64,000 bases of DNA from Verrucomicrobiales bacterium (lineage in GTDB: Bacteria; Verrucomicrobiota; Verrucomicrobiia; Limisphaerales; UBA9464), in contig JAIYBC010000046.1 in NCBI GenBank assembly GCA_027488845.1, positions 62,001 to 126,000 on the forward strand, written 5' to 3'. The notes below the pieces were generated by a model that was not told where the DNA came from, searched no databases, and saw nothing but the letters and a program-made list of their open reading frames with translations. Positions within the stretch are counted from its first letter, which is position 1. Every line of letters starts with the position of its first letter. The translations under genes were made by a program, and so were the position numbers. Shown one piece after another: positions 55,010 to 63,618 of this stretch.

Positions 55010-56263
55010 ATGAAGCGTGTTTCTCCATCCCTGATTCTCGTCCTGACACTGGCCGGTTGGATCTTCCAACCGGCCATGGCCGCCGTCTTTTCCTGTGATC
55101 AGGCGGTGGCGCAGGCGCTCACGCACAACGCCGATCTGGACGCGGCACGCATCACCGTGGCCGAAGCGCGGGGACGGCTGGTGCAGGCGGGCCGACTTTC
55201 GAATCCCGAGGTCGAGGCGGCGATACGGCCGCACGCGAACGGCCGCGAGCGTGTCGGCGAGTTCGGTGTCACCCAACGCTTTCCGCTGACCGCCCGGCTT
55301 CGCCTGGCCAAGGACGTCTCGAGGCTGGAACTCGCCGCCGCCGAGGCCGAGGTCGCGGACGCGGAGCGCCGGCTGGCCGGCGAGGTTCGCACGGCCGTGA
55401 CGCAGATGCTGGTGCTGGCCGCCCGGATGGACCTCCGTCGGCGCCAGCAGTCCAACAGCGTTGAACTGGCGGAGTTCGCCCGAAGGACCGCGGCCGCCGG
55501 CGAGGGTCCCGGGATCGATGCGCTGCAATTCGACCTGGAGACCTCCCAACACGCGATCCGGCTGAAGGCCCTGGAGGCCGAGTCCAACGTGTTGCGGGCC
55601 CAGTTGCGTCCGCTGCTGGGAATGGCCGACGCGGAGGAACTGTCGTTCTCCGGCTCGCTCGCGGAACCCCAAGCCGCTCCGCCGGTGCCGCATCCCCCGG
55701 AGAACCGCCGTCCGGATCAGGTCGCGGCCGCAGCCCGAACCGGCGCGGCCCAGGAGGCCGTCCGGCTTGCCGGCGCAGGAAAGTGGGAGGACGCGGGCCT
55801 CGGTTTCTTCGGCGAGATCGACCGCAACGAGGATGGTCCCTTCGGCCTGCAGACCGACCACCGCGTGGGAATCCGGCTCAGCGTGCCACTGCCGTTGTGG
55901 AACCGGAACCGCGGCCGGATCGACGAGGCCTCGGCCACCGTCCGGCGGGTCGCCATGGAGGCGGAGGCGCTGGACCGACGGGTGAGGTCCGAGATCGCGG
56001 CCGCGGACTCCGAGATGCGCGGCGCCTTCGCGACCCTGCGCGGGATCACCGACTCCCTGTTGCCGCAGGCACGGGCGATCGAGGATCGGATCAAGAACGC
56101 ACGGGCCGTGGGCCAGGCGTCGTTCACCGACCTTCTCCGTGCCCGTGATCGACGCCTGGAGCTGGAGTCGTCCCGCATCGACGCACTGGCGGGATATCAT
56201 CTCGCCGCAGTGCGCCTCCAGACCGCGGTCGGAGGCGTCGGACAACCCCCGAAGACCCGATGA
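55010..56263 (+). CDS. outer-membrane efflux protein, TolC/CzcC family
   Basis: A 417-aa protein with signal peptide LILVLTLAGWIFQPAMA. Two outer-membrane-efflux repeats are visible, the first with NADLDAARITVAEARGRLVQAGRLSNPEVEA, the second with GIRLSVPLPLWNRNRGRIDEASATV, which is the usual P-L-PLxNRNxG motif of CzcC-type channels. It would form the exit duct for the RND pump encoded downstream. The start is the ATG at 55010. The adaptor gene follows after 179 nt. Confidence 0.92.
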   Translation: MKRVSPSLILVLTLAGWIFQPAMAAVFSCDQAVAQALTHNADLDAARITVAEARGRLVQAGRLSNPEVEAAIRPHANGRERVGEFGVTQRFPLTARLRLAKDVSRLELAAAEAEVADAERRLAGEVRTAVTQMLVLAARMDLRRRQQSNSVELAEFARRTAAAGEGPGIDALQFDLETSQHAIRLKALEAESNVLRAQLRPLLGMADAEELSFSGSLAEPQAAPPVPHPPENRRPDQVAAAARTGAAQEAVRLAGAGKWEDAGLGFFGEIDRNEDGPFGLQTDHRVGIRLSVPLPLWNRNRGRIDEASATVRRVAMEAEALDRRVRSEIAAADSEMRGAFATLRGITDSLLPQARAIEDRIKNARAVGQASFTDLLRARDRRLELESSRIDALAGYHLAAVRLQTAVGGVGQPPKTR

Positions 56264-56442
56264 ACCATCCGATTCACCCGCCGGCCATGCGCTTCTTCCT
56301 TCGGCTGCCGATGTTTCTCAAGTGGGCTGGCGTATCGGGTTGGCGTTCGAGGCCGGCATTGCCGTCACCGCCCTGCCCCGCTTCCTCACACTGCGGCTTT
56401 CCAAGACGGCCGGAGTTCCACTCCGAGTTTCCCCCTTCCAAC

Positions 56443-57627
56443 ATGATCCGACTTCTCACCCGGTGTCTGCTGTTGGCCGCCGCAATCGGCACCGTCCAGG
56501 CGGCCGACTCGGCCAAGGCGGCGCGCCTCGCCAACACCGTCTTCCTCGACGAGATCGGCGTCAAAAACCTGCGTCTGGAGACCGTCGAAGCGGAGGAACA
56601 GGTCTTCGAGGAGACCGTTTTCGCGCTCGGACGCATCGAGGTGCTCCCGGGCAGGAAGTCCGTCGTCAGCAGCCGCATTCCCGGAAGGGCGGTGCAGGTC
56701 AAGGCCCGCCCGGACCATGCCGTCAAGGCGGGGGACCCGCTGGTCGTGGTCGAGAGCCGCCAGGCGGGAGACCCACCGCCCCAAGTCGTCCTGACGTCGC
56801 CCATGGACGGCTTGATCGCGGAATTGGACGTCGTCGAGGGAGACCCGGTCAGCCCGGACAAGGCGCTGCTCGCCGTCGTCGACCTTTCCACGGTGTACGC
56901 ACTCGCACGGGTGCCCGTGCATCTGGCCAGCCGGATGAGGCCGGGACTGCGTGTCCGCGTGACCTCCTCCGGTTGGCCTGGGGAAACCTGGGAGACGAAG
57001 GTCGAGCACTTGGGGGCGCTGGCCGATCCGGTTTCCGGGACCTTGGAGGTGGCCTGCCATCTCGACAACCAAGGCGTCTGGCTGCGTCCGGGCATGCCGG
57101 TCGAGTTCCACCTGATCACGGGGAGGCGGACCGAAGTCATGGCGGTTCCGCGGACCGCGGTCCAAGGCGATGGCGCCGACCGTTTCCTCTTCGTCGCGCA
57201 CGACAGCATTCCAAACGCGTTCGTCCGCGTGCCGGTCGTGGTCGGCGCGGTGAACGACCGCCTGGCCGAGATCACCGTGGGTCTGTTTCCGGGGGACAAG
57301 GTGGTGACGACCGGTGCCTATTCCCTGGCCTTCGCTGGCAAGGGCAGCGTCTCGCTCAAGGAGGCGCTGGATGCCGCGCATGGCCACGAGCACAACGAGG
57401 ACGGCAGCGAGAGGGTCCAGGGCCAGAAGGCGGCCGGCCACGCGGAGGACGATGGACACGACCACGGCACCCCAGGCGGAGCGGGGCTTTACGGGCTGAC
57501 GCTCTTCTCGCTCCTGGGGAACGGCGTCCTGCTGGTGCTGCTGGTGGTCGCCACCGTGCGCGGCGGACCGAAGTCGGAGGCGCCTCCGCAGATCCCCACG
57601 ACGGGAGGCTCCGACCATGCTCAATAG
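56443..57627 (+). CDS. RND efflux periplasmic adaptor, CzcB-like
   Basis: A 394-aa membrane-fusion protein. It begins with signal peptide LLTRCLLLAAAIGTVQA; the lipoyl/barrel-sandwich parts include GRIEVLPGRKSVVSSRIPGRAVQV, LTSPMDGLIAELDVVEGDPVSPDKALLAVVDLSTVY. A His-rich stretch (HGHEHNEDG, HAEDDGHDHG) and a C-terminal hydrophobic segment (LLGNGVLLVLLVVATV) follow, the latter unusual for adaptors. The His-rich part hints at divalent metals. The start is the ATG at 56443. Its last 11 nt overlap the start of the pump gene. Confidence 0.9.
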   Translation: MIRLLTRCLLLAAAIGTVQAADSAKAARLANTVFLDEIGVKNLRLETVEAEEQVFEETVFALGRIEVLPGRKSVVSSRIPGRAVQVKARPDHAVKAGDPLVVVESRQAGDPPPQVVLTSPMDGLIAELDVVEGDPVSPDKALLAVVDLSTVYALARVPVHLASRMRPGLRVRVTSSGWPGETWETKVEHLGALADPVSGTLEVACHLDNQGVWLRPGMPVEFHLITGRRTEVMAVPRTAVQGDGADRFLFVAHDSIPNAFVRVPVVVGAVNDRLAEITVGLFPGDKVVTTGAYSLAFAGKGSVSLKEALDAAHGHEHNEDGSERVQGQKAAGHAEDDGHDHGTPGGAGLYGLTLFSLLGNGVLLVLLVVATVRGGPKSEAPPQIPTTGGSDHAQ

Positions 57628-60600
57628 GCTGATCCGCCTCGCCCTGGGCAACCGGGCCATCGTGCTCGGGTTGTCCCTGCTCCTGATCCTGGCCGGCGCC
57701 CAGGCCGTGCGGGAACTGCCCGTGGAGGTGCTCCCCGACCTGACCAAGCCGACGGTCATCATCCTGACCGAATCACCGGGACTCGCCCCCGAAGAGGTGG
57801 AGGTCAACGTCACCCAGCCGATCGAGCGATCCCTCATGGGAGTCGCGGGTCTCACCCGGCTGCGTTCGAACTCCGACGTGAGCCTGTCGCTGGTCTACGC
57901 GGAGTTCGGCTGGGGCACCGACATCTACCGCGCGCGCCAACTGGTTCAGGAGCGGCTGCAGGGCGTTCGCGGCGGCCTGCCCGATGGCGTCGAGCCGTTC
58001 CTCACCCCGGTGGCGTCGCTCATGGGCGAGATCCTCCTGGTGGGCCTTCGCAGCACCAACGCCGCGGTTCCGCCCCGCGAAGTCCGCTCGCTTGCCGACT
58101 GGGTGGTCCGGCCCCGCCTGCAAGGCATCCCCGGCATCGCCGAGATCCTGAACATGGGCGGCGGCATCAAGCAGGTGCAGATCCAGCCCGACCCGATGCG
58201 GATGCAGGCCCACGGCGTGACCTACGAGCAGCTGGAGGGCGCCGCCAAGGAGGCCTCCGGCAACAGCACCGGCGGCTTCCTGGACTCCGGCTCGACCGAG
58301 GTCATGGTCCGCAACCTGGCCATGACCGTGCAGCTCGACGACATCGCCCGCACCGTCGTGAAGCGCGTCCAGGACCGGGCCATCCGCATCTCGGACGTGG
58401 CCAAGGTGGAATGGGGCATCGAGCCGATGCGCGGCGACGGCAGCGTCAACGGCGTGCGCGGCGTCATCATGAGCATCACCAAGGCCCCGGGGTTCGATTC
58501 GCTGGCCCTGACCGGGAAGATCGAGACCGCGCTGCGGGAGCTGCAGCCCACGCTGCCGGCGGGAGTCGAGACGGTGGTCCTCTTCCGGCAGGCCGACTTC
58601 ATCACCAACGCCATCGACAACCTCAAGGGCGCCATCGTCGAGGGCGCGGCCATGGTCACCCTCGTGATCTTCCTCTTCCTCCTGAACTTCCGCACCACGT
58701 TCATCACGCTGATGGCCATGCCGATGTCGTTCGCCATCACGCTGCTCACCTTCCGGTGGTGCGGCATCTCGGTGAACTCGATGACGCTCGGCGGCCTGGC
58801 CGTGGCCATCGGCATGGTCGTGGACGACGCGATCGTGGACGTGGAGAACGTCTTCCGGCGGCTGCGGGAGAACGCCGTCCTGCCGAAGCCGCGCCCTCGC
58901 CTGGAAGTCATTGCCCGTGCCTCGGGCGAGGTCCGGAATTCGATCCTCTACGCCACGCTGTTGATCATCCTGGTCTTCCTGCCGCTGCTCGGCCTGAGCG
59001 GGGTCGAGGGCCGGCTCTTCTCTCCCATCGCCGTCGCCACGATCATCAGCATGGTCGCCTCGTTCGTCGTTTCGCTCACGGTGATACCCGTGCTGTGTTC
59101 CCTGCTGCTTCGCCCCCGGGAAGGCGGCGAACACCGGGATGGCCGTCTGGTCCGCGGCCTCCAGTGGCTTCTCGAGCACACGCTCCTGCGCTTCGGACTG
59201 AGCCAGCCCTATCTCCTGCTGGGACTGGCGGCCCTTTCGGTCGTGGGCGCGTTTTCGCTCTACCCGCAGATGGGGAAGGATTTCCTCCCCGCCTTCCGCG
59301 AGGAGACGGCGTTGATCTCCTCGACCTCCGCGCCGGGCACCTCGCTTGAGGAGATGAACCGGATTTCCGACGTGATCGAACAGGAACTCCTGAAGATCCC
59401 CGAGGTCCGCAAGGTGGGCCGTCGCCTGGGGCGCGCCGAGCGGGGCGACCATGTCGTGCCCGTCTCGACCGCCGAGTTCGACGTGGACTTCCGCGAGACC
59501 GGAGGCAGTGGGAACACGCGGTCCCGGTCGGAGATCCTGGAGGCCATCCGCCAGAAGATCCGCGCCGTGCCGGGCACGTTCAGCGTGGTGACCGGCCCGC
59601 TGGCCGACCGCATCGGCCACATGCTCAGCGGCGTGTCCGCGCCCGTTGCGGTCAAGGTCTTCGGCCCGGACCTCGACCGGCTCCGCGCACTCGGAATGGA
59701 GATCCAGGCGGTCGCCAAGACGATTCCCGGCTTCGAGAACTGCAGGCTGGACCAGCAGTCGAGCATCCCGCAGCTCCGCATCGAAGCGGACCGGGACCGA
59801 GCCGCGGCCTATGGCGTCACGCCCGGCAAGCTCAACGAGACGCTTTCGATGCTCGTCGGCGGCAAGGTCGTGGCCGAGTTGCGCGAAGGTCAGCGGTCCG
59901 TGGACCTGGTCATCCGCCTGCCGCCGGAGTGGCGCGATTCACCTGGGGTCATCGGACAGATCCCCATCGAGGTCCATGACGGCGAAACGGCAGCCCAGCG
60001 GGTTCCGCTGGGGCTGATCGCGGAGGTGCGCGAGGCGAAGGGACCGAACGTCATCTTCCGCGAAGGCAGCCAGCGTCGCTTCGCCCTCGCCATCAAGCCC
60101 ACCGTGCGCGACGTCTCGTCGCTCGTCCCGAGGCTCCAGCAGGAGGTCGCCGCCAAGGTGAAGCTGCCCGAGGGCTACTTCATCCGCTACGAAGGCGAGT
60201 TCGAGGCCCAGAAGAAGGCCGCCCGGCGCATCGGCATCCTTAGCGCGGTGGTCTTCGTGGTCATCGCGTTCCTCCTCTACGGCCACTTCCGCACGCCGTT
60301 CTTCGCCTTCCAGGTGCTGTTCGACATCCCGCTGGCACTGGTGGGCGGACTGACCCTGACCTGGTTCATGCTGGACAACATCAGCATCGCCACCCTCGTC
60401 GGCTTCATCGCCGTGGCCGGCGTGGCGGCGCGCAACAGCATCATGCTGATCTCGCACTACCTGCACCTCATGCAGCACGAGGGCGAAGGCTTCACCCAGG
60501 CGATGGTCATCCGCGGGACCAAGGAGCGTTTGGTGCCGGTCCTCATGACCGCGCTGGCCGCCGGGATCGGCCTCATCCCGCTCGTCTTGGCCGCGGATCA

Positions 60601-60760
60601 GCCCGGCAAGGAGATCCTCCACCCGGTCGCCGTGGTCATCGTCGGCGGCCTCATCACCTCCACGTTGCTGGGCCTCGGGGTCACACCGACCGTGTTCTAC
60701 ACCTTCGGCCGGAAGGCCGCCGCCCGGGCCATCGAAAGCGAAGCCGGAGCGTCCCACTGA
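57617..60760 (+). CDS. czcA: heavy-metal efflux RND pump, CzcA family
   Basis: A 1047-aa inner-membrane proton-driven transporter with 12 predicted membrane helices and two large periplasmic loops. Features: N-terminal IVLGLSLLLILAGAQAVRELPVEVLPDLTKPTV, TM4 LGGLAVAIGMVVDDAIVDVENVFRR with the essential acidic pair, and the late GVAARNSIMLISHYL. The overall sequence fits the HME (CzcA/CusA) branch; the metal (Zn/Co/Cd or Cu/Ag) is not decided. The start at 57617 overlaps the adaptor gene by 11 nt, so translation is coupled. With the two genes upstream it should make a tripartite envelope efflux complex. Confidence 0.94.
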   Translation: MLNRLIRLALGNRAIVLGLSLLLILAGAQAVRELPVEVLPDLTKPTVIILTESPGLAPEEVEVNVTQPIERSLMGVAGLTRLRSNSDVSLSLVYAEFGWGTDIYRARQLVQERLQGVRGGLPDGVEPFLTPVASLMGEILLVGLRSTNAAVPPREVRSLADWVVRPRLQGIPGIAEILNMGGGIKQVQIQPDPMRMQAHGVTYEQLEGAAKEASGNSTGGFLDSGSTEVMVRNLAMTVQLDDIARTVVKRVQDRAIRISDVAKVEWGIEPMRGDGSVNGVRGVIMSITKAPGFDSLALTGKIETALRELQPTLPAGVETVVLFRQADFITNAIDNLKGAIVEGAAMVTLVIFLFLLNFRTTFITLMAMPMSFAITLLTFRWCGISVNSMTLGGLAVAIGMVVDDAIVDVENVFRRLRENAVLPKPRPRLEVIARASGEVRNSILYATLLIILVFLPLLGLSGVEGRLFSPIAVATIISMVASFVVSLTVIPVLCSLLLRPREGGEHRDGRLVRGLQWLLEHTLLRFGLSQPYLLLGLAALSVVGAFSLYPQMGKDFLPAFREETALISSTSAPGTSLEEMNRISDVIEQELLKIPEVRKVGRRLGRAERGDHVVPVSTAEFDVDFRETGGSGNTRSRSEILEAIRQKIRAVPGTFSVVTGPLADRIGHMLSGVSAPVAVKVFGPDLDRLRALGMEIQAVAKTIPGFENCRLDQQSSIPQLRIEADRDRAAAYGVTPGKLNETLSMLVGGKVVAELREGQRSVDLVIRLPPEWRDSPGVIGQIPIEVHDGETAAQRVPLGLIAEVREAKGPNVIFREGSQRRFALAIKPTVRDVSSLVPRLQQEVAAKVKLPEGYFIRYEGEFEAQKKAARRIGILSAVVFVVIAFLLYGHFRTPFFAFQVLFDIPLALVGGLTLTWFMLDNISIATLVGFIAVAGVAARNSIMLISHYLHLMQHEGEGFTQAMVIRGTKERLVPVLMTALAAGIGLIPLVLAADQPGKEILHPVAVVIVGGLITSTLLGLGVTPTVFYTFGRKAAARAIESEAGASH

Positions 60761-60821
60761 AAATCTCTCCGCCGCGATGGCGGGCTCGGCCACAGAAGCC
60801 ACTGCAAACGAAAGGAACACC

Positions 60822-61331
60822 ATGAAGAAATCACTCCTCACCCTCGCCGCCATGCTGTTGCTCGGCATCACCCGCACCCTTGGGCATGGGGGCGTCGAAC
60901 TCGGGCCGAACGGCGGGCGTATCGTTGAGTTCAGCAAAAACGAAACGGTCCACGGCGAAGTCACGCTGACGAACGGCCAATTCCACGTCTCGATCCTGGA
61001 CAAGGACATGAAGCCCGTGGCTGTGACGGAGCAATCGCTGGTTGTCACCGGTGGCGACCGCGCCAAGCCGGAGAAGCCCAAGGTGGAGGTCCAGGGCGGG
61101 CGGTTCGTCTTCTCCGCCCTCAAGGGCGACGACTACCTGTTGGTCCTGCAGTTCCGGGAGAATCCGGCGTCCAAGGCGATCACGGCCCGCATCGAATTCG
61201 ACGCGGCCATCTGTTCCGCCTGCAAGAACCCCGAATGGCTCTGCAAGTGTTCCTCCGAGAAAGAGGGAAAGAAGAGCGACCAGCACGACCACAAGGACGC
61301 CGAGAAGCACGACCACGAAAAGAAGAAGTAG
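60822..61331 (+). CDS. small exported His-rich protein of the efflux operon
   Basis: A 169-aa protein with a signal peptide (LLTLAAMLLLGITRTLG) and RBS AAAGGA upstream of the ATG at 60822. The mature N-terminus HGGVELGPNGGRIVEFS resembles small metal-resistance proteins linked to CzcA genes. It has a CSACKNPEWLCKC cysteine set and a C-terminal Lys/His/Asp-rich tail (DQHDHKDAEKHDHEKKK). It begins 61 nt after the pump gene. A role as periplasmic metal buffer or sensor is inferred. Confidence 0.78.
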   Translation: MKKSLLTLAAMLLLGITRTLGHGGVELGPNGGRIVEFSKNETVHGEVTLTNGQFHVSILDKDMKPVAVTEQSLVVTGGDRAKPEKPKVEVQGGRFVFSALKGDDYLLVLQFRENPASKAITARIEFDAAICSACKNPEWLCKCSSEKEGKKSDQHDHKDAEKHDHEKKK

Positions 61332-61503
61332 CAGGCCGTGGTCCGGCTGGTTTTCCGGCAACGAAACCAGAGGGCCCACGCCGGCTTGGGCCAACTCGGG
61401 AGCCTTCGATCTCGTGCCAGTCCGGGTAGCGGATGCAATCGGGTCGTGAAGGGGATGTCCCCGGAGGAGGCAAACGGCTAGGCTTCACTTCGAAAGTCCA
61501 CCC

Positions 61504-62067
61504 ATGGCCCTCAAAGCGACGATCCACAAAGCCCGCATCCAGCTCGCCGACATGGATCGCAACGTCTACCGGGACCACTCGGCCACCATCGCGAGGCATC
61601 CCTCGGAGACCGACGACCGACTTCTGGTCCGACTTCTGGTCCTGGCCCTGCAGGCCCCCGAGGATCCGGAGGCGGGGCCGCTGGAGTTGGGCAAGGATCT
61701 GTGGGAACCGGACGAACCCAGCCTGTTCCAGAAGGACCTCACCGGACGCATCGTCCATTGGATCGACATCGGCCAACCGGACGAACGGCGGCTGCTGCGG
61801 ACCTCGTCCCGCGTGGAACGGCTCACGGTCTACGCCTACCACGCCACGACCGCCGTCTGGTGGCAGGAACTGGCCCACCGCGTCACCCGCCTCTCGAACC
61901 TCACGGTCTGGCAGATTCCGTCGGAGCAGGCCCGGGCCCTCGGGGAACTGGCGCAGCGGACGATGGAATTGCAGATGACCGTCCAGGACGGCGTGATCTG
62001 GCTGAGCGACGACCGGCGTTCGGTGGAGGTGACTCCGCAGCGGCTTCGCGGCGAACTTCCACGCTGA
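61504..62067 (+). CDS. yaeQ: YaeQ family protein
   Basis: A 187-aa protein matching the YaeQ family along its whole length: MALKATIHKARIQLADMDRNVYRDH, ARHPSETDDRLLVRLLVLALQA, GKDLWEPDEPSLFQKDLTGRIVHWIDIGQPDERRL and the ending TVQDGVIWLSDD. YaeQ has a PD-(D/E)xK-like fold; E. coli YaeQ was reported to suppress RfaH loss, but its mechanism is unknown. The start is the ATG at 61504. It is followed by an inverted-repeat intergenic element. Confidence 0.94.
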   Translation: MALKATIHKARIQLADMDRNVYRDHSATIARHPSETDDRLLVRLLVLALQAPEDPEAGPLELGKDLWEPDEPSLFQKDLTGRIVHWIDIGQPDERRLLRTSSRVERLTVYAYHATTAVWWQELAHRVTRLSNLTVWQIPSEQARALGELAQRTMELQMTVQDGVIWLSDDRRSVEVTPQRLRGELPR

Positions 62068-62095
62068 ACCGGCCGCGTTGATGAAGGGATAGGGA

Positions 62096-62237
62096 CCTCA
62101 GGCAAAAGCGCCAAGCCGCCAAGTGGGGGGAGCGGATTCGGATTGGGAATGGCCGCAACTGGAAGCCTTCCCAATATGACACCTCGAGTCCGCAGTTCCG
62201 TGTCCGGTGCTTCGCGGCTTGGCGTTTTAGCGTGAGG
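62096..62237. repeat. inverted-repeat-flanked intergenic element
   Basis: The 28-nt left arm at 62096-62123 and the inverse of the right arm at 62210-62237 agree at 24 of 28 positions, both with AAA..CGCCAAGCCGC. It starts 29 nt after the yaeQ stop. It is the shortest and simplest of the three related elements (see 18421 and 31521). Confidence 0.8.
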
Positions 62238-62357
62238 GTTCCCTTCCGGGTGGATTCGCCGGGCTCGACACGAGAAACGCCTTGCCCCTGCAGGGGGCTG
62301 CGCGGACGATTTACTTCCAGCCGGTCCGCCCACCTCCGGCCTGAGCCCGACCCGCGC

Positions 62358-63122
62358 ATGAGCCCACTATCCCCGATCTCCCCACATTCCCAGGCCCGTG
62401 GATCCGTCTTCCGGAACGCGGCCTTCACCCTCATCGAGCTGCTGGTGGTGATCGCGATCATCGCGATCCTGGCCGGCATGCTCCTGCCGGCGTTGGCCAA
62501 GTCGAAGGAGAAGGCCGTGACCATCCAGTGCCAGAACAACGTGAAGCAGATCACGCTGGCGATGCACATGTACATCGGCGACTCGGCCGACTTCCTCCCG
62601 GAGCCGAACTGGAACGCGCCGTGGACGCGCAAGGGCTGGCTGTATGACGGCGCCTTGGGCACCCCTCCCGACATCACCCGCAATCCTTGGGCGACCAACC
62701 TGGCCGGGGCGTACGGATCGGGACTGCTCTACCAGTACATCGGAAGCCCGGCCGTCTTCCGCTGCCCCGTCGACCGCACGAACAAGCCCGTCTGGCGCAG
62801 CCGGTCTCAGAAGATGTCGAGCTACCTGATGAACGGGGCGGTCTGCGGGTTCGGCGGCGTCTCGCCGGGTTCCTACAAGTCCACCCAGTTCCAGGCCGAC
62901 GCCATCATCTTCTGGCAGGCCCTGGAGACGAATCCGGGCGACTTCAACGACGGCTCGAGCAGCCCCGCGGAAGGCATCACCAAGGTCCACACCGTCGGCA
63001 CCACCGTGGGCGTGGTCGACGGACACACCGAGTACCTGAAGACGGTGCGCTTCTACGCCGAGGGGAACATCCCGACCAAGAACCGGCTGTGGTGCAACCC
63101 CGGCTCCGCCAACGGCCGCTGA
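62358..63122 (+). CDS. type II pseudopilin-like protein
   Basis: A 254-aa exported protein with the leader [20 protein letters not shown]; here Ala stands before the Phe where Gly is usual, so cleavage by the prepilin peptidase may be less efficient. The start is the ATG at 62358, preferred over an upstream frame without coding character. The C-terminal segment [17 protein letters not shown] carries the H-x(n)-DGH signature. It is followed after 28 nt by a small lipoprotein gene, as at 8.6-9.9 kb. Confidence 0.88.
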   Translation: MSPLSPISPHSQARGSVFRNAAFTLIELLVVIAIIAILAGMLLPALAKSKEKAVTIQCQNNVKQITLAMHMYIGDSADFLPEPNWNAPWTRKGWLYDGALGTPPDITRNPWATNLAGAYGSGLLYQYIGSPAVFRCPVDRTNKPVWRSRSQKMSSYLMNGAVCGFGGVSPGSYKSTQFQADAIIFWQALETNPGDFNDGSSSPAEGITKVHTVGTTVGVVDGHTEYLKTVRFYAEGNIPTKNRLWCNPGSANGR

Positions 63123-63150
63123 TCGCACGGAAACGTCCAAACCAACCCGG

Positions 63151-63546
63151 ATGAACTCCCCCCTGCGCACCCTCGTCCTGCCCGTATTGGCGGCGACGTT
63201 CCTGACCGCCTGCTCCAAGCAAGACCCCGCCGCCGAACTGGAGAAGGCGGCGGCCGCGATGGAGAAGGCGGCTCCTCCGGCCGAGGCGGCCCCTGCGGAG
63301 GCCGGGATGACCCCGGTGCAGCAGGTGAAGGAAGCGATCACCGAATTGAAGTCCGGCAAGATGGAGGATGCGGTGACGCGGCTCCAGCTGCTGCGGTCGC
63401 AGACGGCGCTGACCCCGGAGCAGCGGATGGCGCTCCAGGACAGCATCGCGGCGGTGGTGGCCGAGATCTACGCCCTGGCCGAGCAGGGCGACCCCAAGGC
63501 CAAGGCGGCCGTGGCCCAGTACGAGAAGATGCAGACAGCGCGCTGA
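63151..63546 (+). CDS. small lipoprotein, pseudopilin-linked
   Basis: A 131-aa lipoprotein with signal sequence TLVLPVLAATFLTACSKQ (lipobox Cys). An Ala/Glu/Pro-rich region precedes a helical domain (VQQVKEAITELKSGKMEDAV ... LTPEQRMALQDSIAAVVAEIY). Layout and tail resemble the lipoprotein at 8589-8960, which also follows a pseudopilin gene. The role is unknown. Confidence 0.83.
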   Translation: MNSPLRTLVLPVLAATFLTACSKQDPAAELEKAAAAMEKAAPPAEAAPAEAGMTPVQQVKEAITELKSGKMEDAVTRLQLLRSQTALTPEQRMALQDSIAAVVAEIYALAEQGDPKAKAAVAQYEKMQTAR

Positions 63547-63618
63547 GCCGCGCGCCACGGCTTCTGCGGACCCGGCCGGAGCCCGGGATCCGCGGGGAAG
63601 CCCCATCGGGAATCCGAG

